Positions 17,644 through 27,023 are shown, counted from the first letter of the stretch. The stretch: DNA of 64,000 nucleotides from Bradyrhizobium sp. BTAi1 (GCF_000015165.1 NC_009475.1:62001-126000); one strand, 5' to 3'. Numbers and translations: made by a program. The notes: a model not told the origin generated them from the letters alone.

Positions 17644-18264
17644 GCCGACCACGCGAATGAAAGCTATTCTTTGATCTGCGTTGAGCTTTTCGATTTCGCG
17701 TGCCTTTGCTTCAATCACAGCTGCGTCCGGTTGGTCTGCGGCCGTCAGCAGCCAAAGCGCCTGCTCGGCCTCATCGACCTTCCGTTGCGTATTGGATTGC
17801 GCGAGCAGAGCTTACTGTTTGATCTCGTTGAGCTTCGTCCTCTGATCGGTCGACAGACCAAGCTTGTCGGCATAGTTGAGATAAAAACCCGTCGCGCCGA
17901 CGTGGTAGATGTGGGATGCGCCGGGAAAACCTGGCAGATTGGTCTGCATGGCCATTCCAGCGCCGGGGGCCGAGTCGGCACCTGGGCCTTGTCCCATCGC
18001 TCCCATGCAGCAGCCACCCATACCGCCCGTGCCACTGCCGGACATTGCTCCCATGCCGGGCGCGTTTGGAGCCGTATTGGACATGCCAGACACCGATCCG
18101 GACTGGCCGCCGCCCATCGATCCCATTTCATCCATCATCGCCGTGCGGACCGGCGGCGCGGCGAACGCACTCGAACTCACCGCCAGCACCGATTGCGCAA
18201 GACCCAAGACCGCTATACTCGCCAAGAGGCGGATGCATCGTAACTCAACCGGTCCCATATTCAT
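17644..18264 (-). pseudogene. Broken Spy/CpxP-like periplasmic protein gene (paralogue of 57037-57789)
   Basis: The first 150 codons hold a signal peptide, a Met/Gly-rich stretch and GFPGASHIYHVGATGFYL, then KLGLSTDQRTKLNEIKQ. They end at an in-frame TAA where the intact copy at 57 kb has AGG. Beyond the stop the same frame keeps homology for about 56 codons (QRKVDEAEQALWLLTAADQ, IEAKAREIEKLNADQR) down to about 17644 and is then lost. So the gene has a nonsense mutation and lacks its 3' end. A truncated 150-residue product could still be made and exported. Confidence 0.8.
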
Positions 18265-18406
18265 CAGTGAACCTCCCTAGTGAACAAAAAGCCATCATAG
18301 TTTCCGCTCGACTTCGTTGGAGGCGTCCGCGTTCTCTGGTAAGCGGAAGAGATCGCGGGAAGGACCACAGATCTGCCTCCTTGCGACCGTGTGATCGCAC
18401 CAGCCG

Positions 18407-18841
18407 CTACATGCGGTGGGGTCTGAACGTGATGCCGTTTGCGACCTGAACTTCTCGAACGTAATCCACAATGGCGGCCAATTCCTCCTCGCCGACCTGG
18501 GGCTGTGGCGGCATATTGCCAAAGTGCCAATGATGTTGCCGGACGCCGAATTTGGCTGCGGCAAAGAAGGCCGCATCTGCATGATGTCCTGGATTATAGA
18601 AGTCGTGAATAAGCGGCGGTCCCTTGTCGGTACCCGCCCCTCTTTCGCCGTGGCAAGTTGCGCAGTTTGCCCCGAAGAGGGCCTTACCTCGAGTTGCGCG
18701 ACCGGAGAGCGCAGGCTCGGCCACCTCATTACTGGGAGCTCTCCCGTCGGGGCCGGTTGAAATGAACCAAAACAAGGCTGCCGCCGCGACAGCCAGTCCA
18801 GCACCAATCGAAAACTTCAGGTAAGGGGCCGCAGCTCGCAT
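18407..18841 (-). CDS. Membrane-anchored monohaem cytochrome c
   Basis: 144 residues. Residues ~8-27 (LKFSIGAGLAVAAAALFWFI) form an N-terminal anchor. The class I cytochrome c fold follows, with the haem motif CATCH in LFGANCATCHGERGAGTD and a likely Met ligand in FGNMPPQPQ. The helix ELAAIVDYVREVQ ends the fold. It would carry electrons in the periplasm. A perfect FixK/FNR palindrome about 60 bp upstream suggests induction at low oxygen. Confidence 0.88.
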   Translation of the reverse strand: MRAAAPYLKFSIGAGLAVAAAALFWFISTGPDGRAPSNEVAEPALSGRATRGKALFGANCATCHGERGAGTDKGPPLIHDFYNPGHHADAAFFAAAKFGVRQHHWHFGNMPPQPQVGEEELAAIVDYVREVQVANGITFRPHRM

Positions 18842-18900
18842 GCTCGCTTTGCAACAGGTTAACTCGGGCGCTTGGGTATCCTGCTGGGATGATCGATAGT

Positions 18901-18914
18901 TTGATCTCGATCAA
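18901..18914. promoter_or_regulatory. FixK/FNR box upstream of the cytochrome c gene
   Basis: TTGATCTCGATCAA is a perfect TTGAT-N4-ATCAA palindrome, centred about 66 bp upstream of the cytochrome c start at 18841 (minus strand). Confidence 0.72.
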
Positions 18915-19050
18915 CAAGCGAGCCAATATAAGGCAAGTCACCGATATTTTATCCATAACGAATAGCTGGAAATCGTCAGCGCCCGGTGCCGTCAGGCCCG
19001 TAGTCCGTCGAAAGCTTCCTCAACGGCCCCAGCAGCGCCTTGCCGCGAAT

Positions 19051-19723
19051 GTGCTCAGGCGCTGCTCTACTATTTTGAACGCATCAAATTGGCCGGCGGC
19101 CTAAGCAATGTCCCGATCTTTCTCGATAGCCCGATGGCAGTCGATGCCAGCGAGATATTCTGCAAATTCAAGACCGATCAAAAGCTCTCCTACGATGAGT
19201 GCAAGAGAGCGTGCGCCGTTGCGACATACATCCGCTCAGTCGAAGACTCGAAGCGTTTGAGTGATAGTCCTGTTCCAAAGGTCATCATTTCCGCCAGCGG
19301 CATGGCAACCGGCGGGCGCGTGCTCCACCATTTGTGACGCTTCGCGCCGGACCCGAAGAACACGGTTCTCTTTGCCGGGTATCAGGCCGAGGGCAGATGG
19401 GCGGCGGCGATGATTTCAGGTGCCAGAACCATTCGGATCCACGGCCAGGATGTCCCGATCGTCGCCGATGTTCGCAACATCGACGCCCTGTCCGCTCACG
19501 CCGACGCCGACGAAATACTCAGATGGCTTAAGAGTGGACGGATCGCTCCGAGTCGAACCTTTATCACCCACGGTGAGCGCGCCGCGCACCGAATCACGAA
19601 GGAATTGGGATGGACCTGTGTCGTACCTGAGCAGTGCCAGGAGGCAACGCTGAACTGACGTTGGTCGTTTGCGTGATTCTCGAACTGAGCGTGTCCTTGA
19701 TGCCACGTCTATCGGGGATCGAC
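19051..19723 (+). pseudogene. Truncated copy of the metallo-beta-lactamase/beta-CASP gene at 49055-50419
   Basis: The DNA is nearly identical to the 3' part of the intact gene and to about 60 bp beyond its stop, in the opposite orientation. The match begins at GTGCTCAGGCGCTGCTCTAC. It holds DSPMAVDASEIF and SASGMATGGRVLHHL, then a C-to-T change turning an Arg codon (CGA) into TGA at about 19335. SAHADADEI and the family C-terminus follow, with a small deletion near 19580. The N-terminal half with the HxHxDH metal site is absent, so the copy is dead. Confidence 0.9.
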
Positions 19724-19787
19724 TGACCTTGCCCTACTAGCTCAATCCAATTTTAAGTTCGCTCTGGCCCAAGACGAGGACCGGAGC

Positions 19788-20560
19788 ATGAAGCGTAGTC
19801 GTACAGAAGAGCAGATCATCGGGACCTTGAAGGAGTATGAGGCCGGGGTTTCGGTGGCCGATCTGTGCCGCGAGCAGGGCGTCAGCGACGCCAGCACAAA
19901 TGGAAGGCCAAGTTTGGCGGAATGGACGATCTCGTAGGCCAAGCGGCTGAGGGCGCCGAAGGACGAGAACGCGAAGCTGAAACGCCTGCTGGCTGACGCC
20001 ATGCTGGATAATGCGGCGCTGAAGTACTCTGGAGAAAGAAGTGGTGCCGCCCGCGGGGAAACGGAAAGCTGTCGTCTATCTGCGAGACGCATTCGGGATG
20101 AGCGAACGGCGGGCGTAAGGCCATCGCAGTTGCCGCATGACGGTGAGATATCGGACGATCCGGGCTAACGATGCCTGCCTTCGCCAGCGCAACGGCGATT
20201 GGCCAGGAACGCCGCCGCTTTGGCTATCGGCGCTGCATGTTCTGCTAAGCGGGAGGGGTATCTGATCAACCACAAGATTTCGGCTTTATCGGGAAGAGAA
20301 GCTGACGGTGCGCCGCCGCGGCGGCCGCAAGCGGGCAACCAAGGCCAGAGGGCGGATGCTGGTTCCGTTCCGCATCCTGACCGTGGTTGACGATTATACT
20401 CGCAAGTGCCTCGCGCTGGTGGTCGACACCTCCCTCTCTCGCATTCGTGTGGCGCGGGAACTGGACTGGCTGATGATCGAGCGCGGCAAGCCGAGCATGT
20501 TGGTCAGCGGCAACGGTAGCGAACTCACCAGCAACGCCATTCTCGCATAGGCCGACCGGA
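19788..20560 (+). pseudogene. Decayed IS3-family (IS407-like) element
   Basis: The orfA remnant begins MKRSRTEEQIIGTLKEYEAG and continues SVADLCREQGVSDAS before frameshifts. Later pieces match orfB: VPPAGKRKAVVYLRD, then KLTVRRRGGRKRATKARG, then RILTVVDDYTRKCLALVVDT and GNGSELTSNAIL. Several frameshifts and stops break both ORFs, and I found no clear terminal repeats. Related scraps lie at 39.4-39.9 kb. It sits between the metallo-beta-lactamase copy and the repeat-protein gene, which are adjacent in the other copy at 49 kb. Confidence 0.8.
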
Positions 20561-20643
20561 GCCACTTGGGGGCAAGGTCACGACGTCGCCGGGGGGCAAG
20601 GGGTGATCCTGCAATTCCGAATTCCAGGATCACTATCGTGCGG

Positions 20644-20895
20644 TCACTGCTCCTTTTTTGTCCCCATGTGATGGGGGACGTCGGTCTTAGGTCCACCGCC
20701 ATAGTGGTGGCTGCCGCCCCTCGCGCTCTTCGAGCCAGTGCTCTTCTTCTTCCCCATATGGTGTGGCACCTCCGTCTTAGGTCCACCGGAGTAGTGGTGG
20801 CCATTCTTTTCGTCTCCTGAGCTAGTCTGCGCCACGGCGGGGAGCGCAACAAAAGACGTGACAGTGGCTGCCATGACTAATCTGCGGGCGTTCAT
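20644..20895 (-). CDS. Small secreted repeat protein (PKTxVPHHMG repeats)
   Basis: 83 residues from ATG 20895, which has an AGGAGA site upstream. The longer frame to 20934 lacks one. A signal peptide of about 20 residues ends ALPAVAQ. The mature part has two near-identical units, HHYSGGPKTEVPHHMGKKK and HHYGGGPKTDVPHHMGTKK, joined by a Ser/Gly/Lys linker. The His-His pairs and basic ends suggest metal or nucleic-acid binding, but no family or function is known to me. A second, shorter member lies at 48773-48940. Confidence 0.72.
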   Translation of the reverse strand: MNARRLVMAATVTSFVALPAVAQTSSGDEKNGHHYSGGPKTEVPHHMGKKKSTGSKSARGGSHHYGGGPKTDVPHHMGTKKEQ

Positions 20896-20988
20896 TCCCG
20901 TTTCTCCTGTTTGAACTAACCAATCTAAAGACAATCAAACCAGATGTCTGATCCAAAAACAACCAAACCTGAGGTGGGATTGCAGCGG

Positions 20989-21002
20989 TTGAGCCAGGTC
21001 AA
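20989..21002. promoter_or_regulatory. Possible FixK/FNR-like box
   Basis: TTGAGCCAGGTCAA keeps the TTGA-N6-TCAA core. It lies about 95 bp upstream of the repeat-protein start at 20895 (minus strand). The inner bases are less symmetrical than in the other boxes. Confidence 0.35.
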
Positions 21003-21540
21003 CGACCACTCCGAACCATTGCACAAAATATTAGCACGACTGTCAACGGCGACCCGGGCTACGCAGCTCTTCTTGGGGAGATCAAGCGAGGCATGTTGGC
21101 TTCGCGTTACGATCAGCCGAATCGTTCGATAGTCGCCGGGCGTCGGCCGACATTGCCGATTCTCGGGCATTGCTGTTCGTCGACCCCACGTGTAGCAAAC
21201 GGGCGCTTCGGCGCGATCTGTCTCTTTGAAACAATCCAGGATATCCGGCTCGCGCCGCCGGCAGCCACCATAGGGCTACCGCTTGTGCCTTCGAATACGA
21301 AGGATTGAGAGAGCTGCTTGGAAAGGGTGAAATCACCGTCGAGCTGAGTGCATTGGGAGACGGCGGGATCGTCGAGCCTCGCCATGCCGGCTTTTGTCGG
21401 GTTAACATCAACTCCGCCGCCGAGAATGTCGGTAGCACCTAGAGGGTGCTCTTTGCCGGAACTGGTCGCCGCCATCCGTTCGGATGGTTGCGACCTGGTC
21501 AACTCGCTATCCGACGTCTTGCTTAACCATGGCTCGACAT

Positions 21541-21690
21541 CTAGGGGCAGATCAACAGATCCCAAGTAATGGCTCCTGTCTCAAGTTCTTTGATGACGCG
21601 TTCGCCAAGCCCCGTGTCGGGGACCACAGCCAGCTCATCTACGATCATGCCGGCGATGGCCTCCAGCCACGCTTCCGACCGAATCGCCAT
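21541..21690 (-). CDS. Possible small protein, or remnant of one
   Basis: 49 codons, MAIRSEAWLEAIAGMIVDEL then VVPDTGLGERVIKELETG, ending at 21541. The composition is protein-like, with amphipathic helices and acidic residues, unlike the surrounding frames. No ribosome site, domain or relative is evident, and a stop lies 15 codons upstream. It may be the tail of a decayed gene. Confidence 0.25.
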   Translation of the reverse strand: MAIRSEAWLEAIAGMIVDELAVVPDTGLGERVIKELETGAITWDLLICP

Positions 21691-22301
21691 AGTTGCCCTC
21701 GGGGCTGCGGAGTGTCTCTATTTGCTTCTTTCCACATTCCAGACGGAAGACGCTGAATTGATCAGGAGAATCGACCTTGAGGGCAAGTCGAGGTCTGCTG
21801 TTGCTCCCGAAGTGAAAGAGTGAAAGTGACTTCGAACACTCTGAACGTGCGCCTGCACCGGTCTCGATAGATGCCGAAGAGTCGACTCTAATTGTGTTGT
21901 GTGAGCCCTACCCTCAGGAGGGCTTCATAGATAGCGGCTCGAGAATCTTCGTGCCACGGGATAACGATTTTCGTCGTTCTCAAATGCAACGCGGTCGAGC
22001 ATGGATCAGCAAGGCCAGCATCGCAGCGGTCGGGAAGAGTTCGAAGGTCCGAGGGATGATCGCAGCGACTTGTGTTGGAGAAGGTGCGATCCGACGCATT
22101 TTCGTTTAGTCTAGCACCCATAACATTTTGACTGACGGGAGGCTGATTGGATCGATTGAACTCGTCTGTTGTTGCTCCGCCTGGGTGGACCAAAACGCCC
22201 TCGGCAAGCGCTAACCGGCTATTCTGGCGCCTAGGGACCGCTTGCCTTTTCGCGGCACCGCGGATGAGATGGTCGACGTAGATAAAAGCTGCCACCCTTG
22301 A
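21691..22301. other. No recognisable gene
   Basis: Short open frames on both strands here have no signal, domain or ribosome site that I can support. The flanking stretch 21003-21540 is similar. The region separates IS-linked debris from the copper cluster. Confidence 0.4.
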
Positions 22302-23231
22302 TCACTGCCCTATCGCCGGCTGCATCGTGCCAAGAACGCTTACGACGAAAAGAAGCATCATCCCCAACAGTTGCTCGCCAACCACGTGGTTGCGCAATCT
22401 GCGGCGCCACAGGCTGGATTCGCTCTCAGACGAACCGGGTCGGATACGGCTCAATGCTGGCACGAGCCAAAACCGGTTCGCGACGGCCAGAGCGAGCATT
22501 CCTACAAACAACCCCAGCTTTGCTAGAAGAGTTTGGCCGTACGGTGTCGCCAGGAAGCCGTGGACTGAACCAACGAGAAACCAACTATTGATGAGCCCCG
22601 TTCCAACAAGCGTCGCTACCGCAAGGTAGCCCATGCCTGAAAAACGCAGCAGAACCTGATCGATCAGCCCGGCTTCGTAACTCGTCTTTCCATGACGGAC
22701 AAGAATATAGGCGAGAGGGATGAGGCCTCCAAGCCAGGCGCCTGCGGCCAGCAGATGCGCGGCATCAGAGGCAATGTGAACTACGCCTGCCCATCCTTCC
22801 TCGGCCTGAGTATGGCCGATGCCGGCCAGCGATGCCAACAGCACGGCCGCAAGGATCGAGCTTGTCAGATTGTGGCTGACTGATGCGCTCGAAGAAAGAC
22901 GCACCGCACTCGCGACCGTGATAGCTACAGCCAGAAGCATTCGCGCCGTCGACACGATGCCGAAGCTGGTATCTTCGACTGCCCAAAGGTTCTCGAAGTC
23001 GACCAGATTGGACGCATTGTCACTCATGCTTGCTGCCGCAAAGAGAAACCAGAACAAACCACTAAGGACAGCGGCGAGCGCACTCCACAGAAGCAGCCGT
23101 CGCCGCCAGTGCCCCAATGACTCCGGCTCAGTGCGGGCATACGCGTAGAGTGGAAACAACGACGCGCCGGCAAGCGTAGTTGTCGCCGCGTATTGCGCGA
23201 ATCGGGCGAGGATCAGTCCGAAGTCGATCAT
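22302..23231 (-). CDS. copD: Copper resistance membrane protein CopD
   Basis: 309 residues with eight or more membrane helices. The CopD core is visible as HIASDAAHLLAAGAWLGGLIP (conserved His and Gly), followed by RFSGMGYLAVATLVGTGLIN and TPYGQTLLAKLGLFVGMLAL. CopD is thought to act with CopC in moving copper across the inner membrane. The start overlaps the last base of copC, so the two are translationally coupled. Downstream of a CusF-like gene and multicopper oxidase on the same strand. Confidence 0.92.
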   Translation of the reverse strand: MIDFGLILARFAQYAATTTLAGASLFPLYAYARTEPESLGHWRRRLLLWSALAAVLSGLFWFLFAAASMSDNASNLVDFENLWAVEDTSFGIVSTARMLLAVAITVASAVRLSSSASVSHNLTSSILAAVLLASLAGIGHTQAEEGWAGVVHIASDAAHLLAAGAWLGGLIPLAYILVRHGKTSYEAGLIDQVLLRFSGMGYLAVATLVGTGLINSWFLVGSVHGFLATPYGQTLLAKLGLFVGMLALAVANRFWLVPALSRIRPGSSESESSLWRRRLRNHVVGEQLLGMMLLFVVSVLGTMQPAIGQ

Positions 23232-23596
23232 CAGGGGGCCACGCTAAAGGAGTAGCTGCCTTTGACGCGATGGGTGTCGTCGGACACGGCATGCCATTCG
23301 ACCTTGTAGGCGCCAGGTGCAAGCTGGCCCTTCACGGGTATAATCAGTATTTTCTTATTGGCCGGATCAATTTCCGATTTGCCCGTCACGATCAATTGTC
23401 CCGCCGAGTCCCTCAGCTCGATGCCGGAAAACTGCGGGAGGACGGCTTCGTTGAACGTTATCCGGATCTGCTTAGGGGAAGGCGTAACGACGCCCGCCGC
23501 GGGGTCGGCCGTTTGAAGCTGCGGGTGAGCATAGGCCACGCTACCAGACAGGATTGCGCCAGCCAATACCAAGGCATACGCGTAGAGCTTTGACAT
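23231..23596 (-). CDS. copC: Periplasmic copper-binding protein CopC
   Basis: 121 residues. A signal peptide ends VAYAHP, which places a His at the mature N-terminus, the usual copper(II) ligand after processing. The CopC beta-sandwich follows: HPQLQTADPAAGV, KQIRITFNEAV, GTYKVEWHAVSDDTH-like (here GAYKVEWHAVSDDTH) and KGSYSFSV. Typical length. Its stop overlaps the copD start. Confidence 0.93.
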   Translation of the reverse strand: MSKLYAYALVLAGAILSGSVAYAHPQLQTADPAAGVVTPSPKQIRITFNEAVLPQFSGIELRDSAGQLIVTGKSEIDPANKKILIIPVKGQLAPGAYKVEWHAVSDDTHRVKGSYSFSVAP

Positions 23597-23629
23597 TCGA
23601 TTTTCCGTAGTAATTGTTGCTTCCGGTGC

Positions 23630-23657
23630 GACGCCGCCGCGCTAGGCTGACGGCGTC
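23630..23657. terminator. Possible hairpin between the CusF-like gene and copC
   Basis: GACGCCG and CGGCGTC form a 7-bp stem with a 14-base loop, just past the stop of the CusF-like gene. The T-rich run lies on the plus-strand side, so it is a weak terminator candidate for the minus-strand genes. It may instead separate transcripts or protect an RNA end. Confidence 0.3.
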
Positions 23658-23671
23658 GGGTTTCTTACTCT

Positions 23672-23965
23672 TCACTTGCTCTTCTGGAGCTTCGTGACCG
23701 TGACGCCGCCATCCGTATTCTCGGCTTCAAACTTCACTTTGTCTCCGACCTTCACCTGCTGGAGCATCGCAGGATCCTTGACGCGGTAGACCATGGTCAT
23801 GCCCTCGTCCATGCCGAGGCTTTTGGCCGGTCCGTGCTTGAGCGTGATCTTTCCTGCGCTCGCGTCGATCTTCTTCACTTCGCCGTTGATGTCCTCTGCG
23901 GAGGCCGCAGTGGCCAGCAAAGCTGCGACGATGACCGCTCCGGCCGCACGTACGAATTGTCTCAT
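23672..23965 (-). CDS. CusF-like periplasmic copper-binding protein
   Basis: 97 residues from ATG 23965, which has an AAGGAGA site. The longer frame to 24004 lacks one. A signal peptide ends TAASAED. The small beta-barrel has GEVKKIDASAGKITLKHGPA, then LGMDEGMTMVYRVKDP and KVGDKVKFEAE. In CusF one His, two Met and a Trp bind Cu(I) or Ag(I). Here His and two Met are present in the right places, but Trp is not visible. It lies between the multicopper oxidase and copC. Confidence 0.85.
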   Translation of the reverse strand: MRQFVRAAGAVIVAALLATAASAEDINGEVKKIDASAGKITLKHGPAKSLGMDEGMTMVYRVKDPAMLQQVKVGDKVKFEAENTDGGVTVTKLQKSK

Positions 23966-24190
23966 ATAGTTCTCCTTTCGGCTTGGTTTTGTGGTCTTGC
24001 TCACGGCGACGACCGACCATGCCGTAGCCGCTGCAAATTGGGATCACCGGGTTCTCCAACCGGCGAGGATCGATGAAGTACCGGGGCTGTGAGCTAGCGT
24101 GGCGAAGGCATGCGTGTAAGTACGAACCCAATTGTCGCGACCTTCTTCATCGGATCGCAAATTTCTAGCGTTCGGCCGCCTTCAGCAGCG

Positions 24191-25558
24191 CTACATCTTC
24201 ATCCCCTTCATAGACTTGCCGCGTTTTTCCGCCGTGGGTGCGGCGGGCGCAGGCGTATTCTGCCTCGCGGGTTCGGTGACCGGGGCGTCGATTTCGTACG
24301 CAACAGTGCCTGCCGGAAATTTGTAGGGCCCCGGATCGCGGTAATCGTCCCTCGCAAGCCCTTCGCGGATCTTCATGACCGTAAACATTCCACCCATCTC
24401 GATTGCGCCAAACTGTCCCGAACCGGTCATCATCGGCAGAGTGTTGTCAGGGAGGGGCATTTCCATCTCGCCCATTGCCATGCCGGTCGAGCCCATCGCC
24501 ATCGAATCCGGGGCGAGCTTCTTGGCCGCTTTGGCGACAGCCTGTTTCGGGACGCCGATAAGGGTTCGGAGGTCATGACCCATCGCGTTCATGGTGTGAT
24601 GCGATTTATGACAGTGGAATGCCCAATCTCCTGGGTTGTCGGCGACAACTTCAAAAGCACGGACCGCCCCAACCGGCACGTCGGTAGTGGTCTCAGGCCA
24701 TTGAGCGCTTTCGGGTACCCAGCCGCCGTCCGTACAGGTTACCGAGAAGCTGTGGCCATGCAGATGAATTGGGTGGTTCGTCATTGTCAGATTGCCGATT
24801 CGTACCCTGACCCGGTCGCCGAGCCTCACCGGCATGGGATCAATGCCTGGGAAAACGCGGCTATTCCAGGCCCACATGTTAAAATTGGTCATCTCGGTCA
24901 CCTTGGGAACGTATGTGCCGGGATCCATGTCGTAGCTGCTCATGATGAAGACGAAGTCCCGGTCGACCGATCGGAACGCGGAGTCCCGGGGATGAACAAC
25001 GAACATGCCCATCATTCCCATCGCCATTTGGACCATTTCGTCTGAATGCGGATGGTACATGAAGGTACCGCTCTTCTTCATCTCGAATTCGTAGACGAAG
25101 GTTTTGCCCGGTTTGATGTGCGGCTGGGAAAGCCCTCCCACGCCATCCATCCCGCTCGGCACGATCATGCCGTGCCAATGCACGGTTGTTGGCTCGGGCA
25201 ACTTGTTCGTGACAAAGATACGAACCTTGTCGCCCTCGACCGCCTCGATGGTCGGTCCGGGCGACTGCCCGTTATATCCCCACAGGAAGGCTTTCATGCC
25301 TTCCGCGAATTCGCGAACGACGGGCTCTGCGACAAGATGATACTCCTTCCAGTCGCCATTCATCCGCCATGGCAGCGACCATCCGTTCAGGGTCACGACC
25401 GGACGATAGTCTGGCCCGCTGGTCGGGTGCAGCGGTGGCTGCATAGTGACCTTGTCCATGATCGGCGCTTCCGGAATTGCAGCGGCCTGAACTCTGCCGG
25501 TAACCGCTGTTGCGCTGACGAGAGCGGCCGTGCCCAGAAATCCTCTTCTCGAAATCAT
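24191..25558 (-). CDS. Periplasmic multicopper oxidase
   Basis: 455 residues with a Tat signal (SRRGFLGTAALVSATAVTG). All four copper-ligand motifs are present: HWHG (~127), HPHSD (~169), HPIHLHGH (~262) and HCHKSHHTM (~315), giving one type 1 and a type 2/3 trinuclear site. The C-terminal ~130 residues are Met-rich with Pro/Ala and end KGMKM, as in copper-resistance oxidases, which probably oxidise Cu(I). It has fewer residues than classical CopA (~600). It lies 11 bp downstream of the TolC-like gene. Confidence 0.93.
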   Translation of the reverse strand: MISRRGFLGTAALVSATAVTGRVQAAAIPEAPIMDKVTMQPPLHPTSGPDYRPVVTLNGWSLPWRMNGDWKEYHLVAEPVVREFAEGMKAFLWGYNGQSPGPTIEAVEGDKVRIFVTNKLPEPTTVHWHGMIVPSGMDGVGGLSQPHIKPGKTFVYEFEMKKSGTFMYHPHSDEMVQMAMGMMGMFVVHPRDSAFRSVDRDFVFIMSSYDMDPGTYVPKVTEMTNFNMWAWNSRVFPGIDPMPVRLGDRVRVRIGNLTMTNHPIHLHGHSFSVTCTDGGWVPESAQWPETTTDVPVGAVRAFEVVADNPGDWAFHCHKSHHTMNAMGHDLRTLIGVPKQAVAKAAKKLAPDSMAMGSTGMAMGEMEMPLPDNTLPMMTGSGQFGAIEMGGMFTVMKIREGLARDDYRDPGPYKFPAGTVAYEIDAPVTEPARQNTPAPAAPTAEKRGKSMKGMKM

Positions 25559-25569
25559 CGTTCCCTCCG

Positions 25570-27012
25570 TTAGTTGGCTGATGTAGTGGACGCGACTGCG
25601 GTTACGCGCCCCTCTCCGCCGGCATCTCCAGATCCTCCACCATTGACGGCGGTCTGCAGGTTGGCCGTGGCCAGCCAGAAATCGCGCCTCGCTTCAGTCG
25701 CCGCCCGCTGGGATGCTATTCGTTGCCGAACTTCGAGCAGCACGGCGAAGACGTCGATCTGCATCGCGCCGAACCGCAACTCCGTCTCGTCTGCGATCAC
25801 CTTTCGCAGCGGAAGAACCTCGCGTTGGTAGTGCCCGGCGATGTCATAAAGCGAGCGGTAATTGCGATACGCGTCCCGAGCTTCGGAACGCACATTGACC
25901 GCTTTCTCAGTCAGCCGATTAAATGCCTGATTGTAGGTCTCAAGGGCCTGCCTAACGCGAACTTCGCCTCCGTCGAAGATGGGAATTTGGAATTGAATGT
26001 CAAAGCCCCGCTCGCGGAAAGGTGCGCTTTCCGGGTCGTGTGTCTTGCGATCGATCCCCGCGACGTCCAGTAGAGTGACGAAACGACTGGCTTGGGTAAG
26101 GCTTAGCGACTTGGCCAGAGCGTCCAATTCGATGCCCGCGATCTGAAGATCGATGCGGTGCGACACTGCATCAACCTCGATGAATGGCAGGCTCCTCGGC
26201 CTCTGCGGCAAGCTCGGCAATCGGCTCGGGATCTTGAAATTGAGATTTCCGTCCCAGAGTCCCATCGAACGCGCCAGGCGCTCTCGCGAACTGGCCGCAT
26301 CCTGTCGCGCCGACGCGAGGTCAGCCGTTATCTCGGCGTAGAAAACCTGCTCGCGCGCCTGGTCCAGTTTGTTCATTGAGCCAGTCTGGCCGAGTTTTTC
26401 TGCGAGCTCAGCGATAACCTCGGCGGACGATTTTGCGTCGGTCAGCACCCCAACCAACTCGTTCGCTCCGACGGCGCGGTAATAAGCGCGCCTGGTCTCG
26501 GCAGCGGTCCTCAGAACTTCGAGGACAGCTCGAAGCTGCGCACCGCGGAAGCGTTCTCTGGCGATTTCAGACCGAAATGGGAGTGTAACAAGCGCCAAAA
26601 TGTCGCCAACGACTTGGCGCTCGATTTCGGAACCGCCGTTGCCGGCGATCCTCGAGACGGAGAAGACCGGATTGGGGGGCAGGCTCTGCCCGACAAGATC
26701 GGCTTCAGCTAAGCCGAGTTCGTTGAAAGCAGCCTGCAGGCCCTTATTGTTGAGCAACGCGACCTGGATCGCGGCCTCGACATTGAGCGTATTTCTCAGC
26801 AACGCCTTTACTGAAATATCAACGGCGTCGGCATCCTCGGACGTCCGCACCGCGACCACGTCCTTCTGGATCGTAGCGCCGGTCGCATCAGCAACCACCG
26901 CCATCCCGGCGTCCGGAGAAAAGCTTGCGCAACCGCCGAGTAATCCGGCTAGCCCGAGCAGCCAGGCAACCGCAGATGAATGCTTACGAATAGGTAATTG
27001 GAGCCATCCCAT
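25570..27012 (-). CDS. TolC-family outer-membrane efflux lipoprotein
   Basis: 480 residues from ATG 27012, preferred because it gives a lipoprotein signal (WLLGLAGLLGGC, lipobox Cys). The open frame upstream to 27201 lacks similarity. The rest is an OEP-type protein with two repeats of long helices (ALLNNKGLQAAFNELGLAEADL, LDQAREQVFYAEITADLASARQDA and FDGGEVRVRQALETYNQAFNR). It would form the outer-membrane duct of a copper export pump or act alone in copper release. No intact RND pump lies beside it. Fragments of such a pump lie at 38.8 and 52.0 kb. Confidence 0.88.
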   Translation of the reverse strand: MGWLQLPIRKHSSAVAWLLGLAGLLGGCASFSPDAGMAVVADATGATIQKDVVAVRTSEDADAVDISVKALLRNTLNVEAAIQVALLNNKGLQAAFNELGLAEADLVGQSLPPNPVFSVSRIAGNGGSEIERQVVGDILALVTLPFRSEIARERFRGAQLRAVLEVLRTAAETRRAYYRAVGANELVGVLTDAKSSAEVIAELAEKLGQTGSMNKLDQAREQVFYAEITADLASARQDAASSRERLARSMGLWDGNLNFKIPSRLPSLPQRPRSLPFIEVDAVSHRIDLQIAGIELDALAKSLSLTQASRFVTLLDVAGIDRKTHDPESAPFRERGFDIQFQIPIFDGGEVRVRQALETYNQAFNRLTEKAVNVRSEARDAYRNYRSLYDIAGHYQREVLPLRKVIADETELRFGAMQIDVFAVLLEVRQRIASQRAATEARRDFWLATANLQTAVNGGGSGDAGGEGRVTAVASTTSAN

Positions 27013-27023
27013 GAATCTCGGTC

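Noticed and set aside
21113..21565. 150-codon open frame on the minus strand
   Set aside because: Low-complexity composition, no start signal and several competing frames; not supported as a gene.
24110..25045. 311-codon open frame on the plus strand
   Set aside because: It is antisense to the multicopper oxidase, whose copper motifs are all present. It has no signal or domain of its own.
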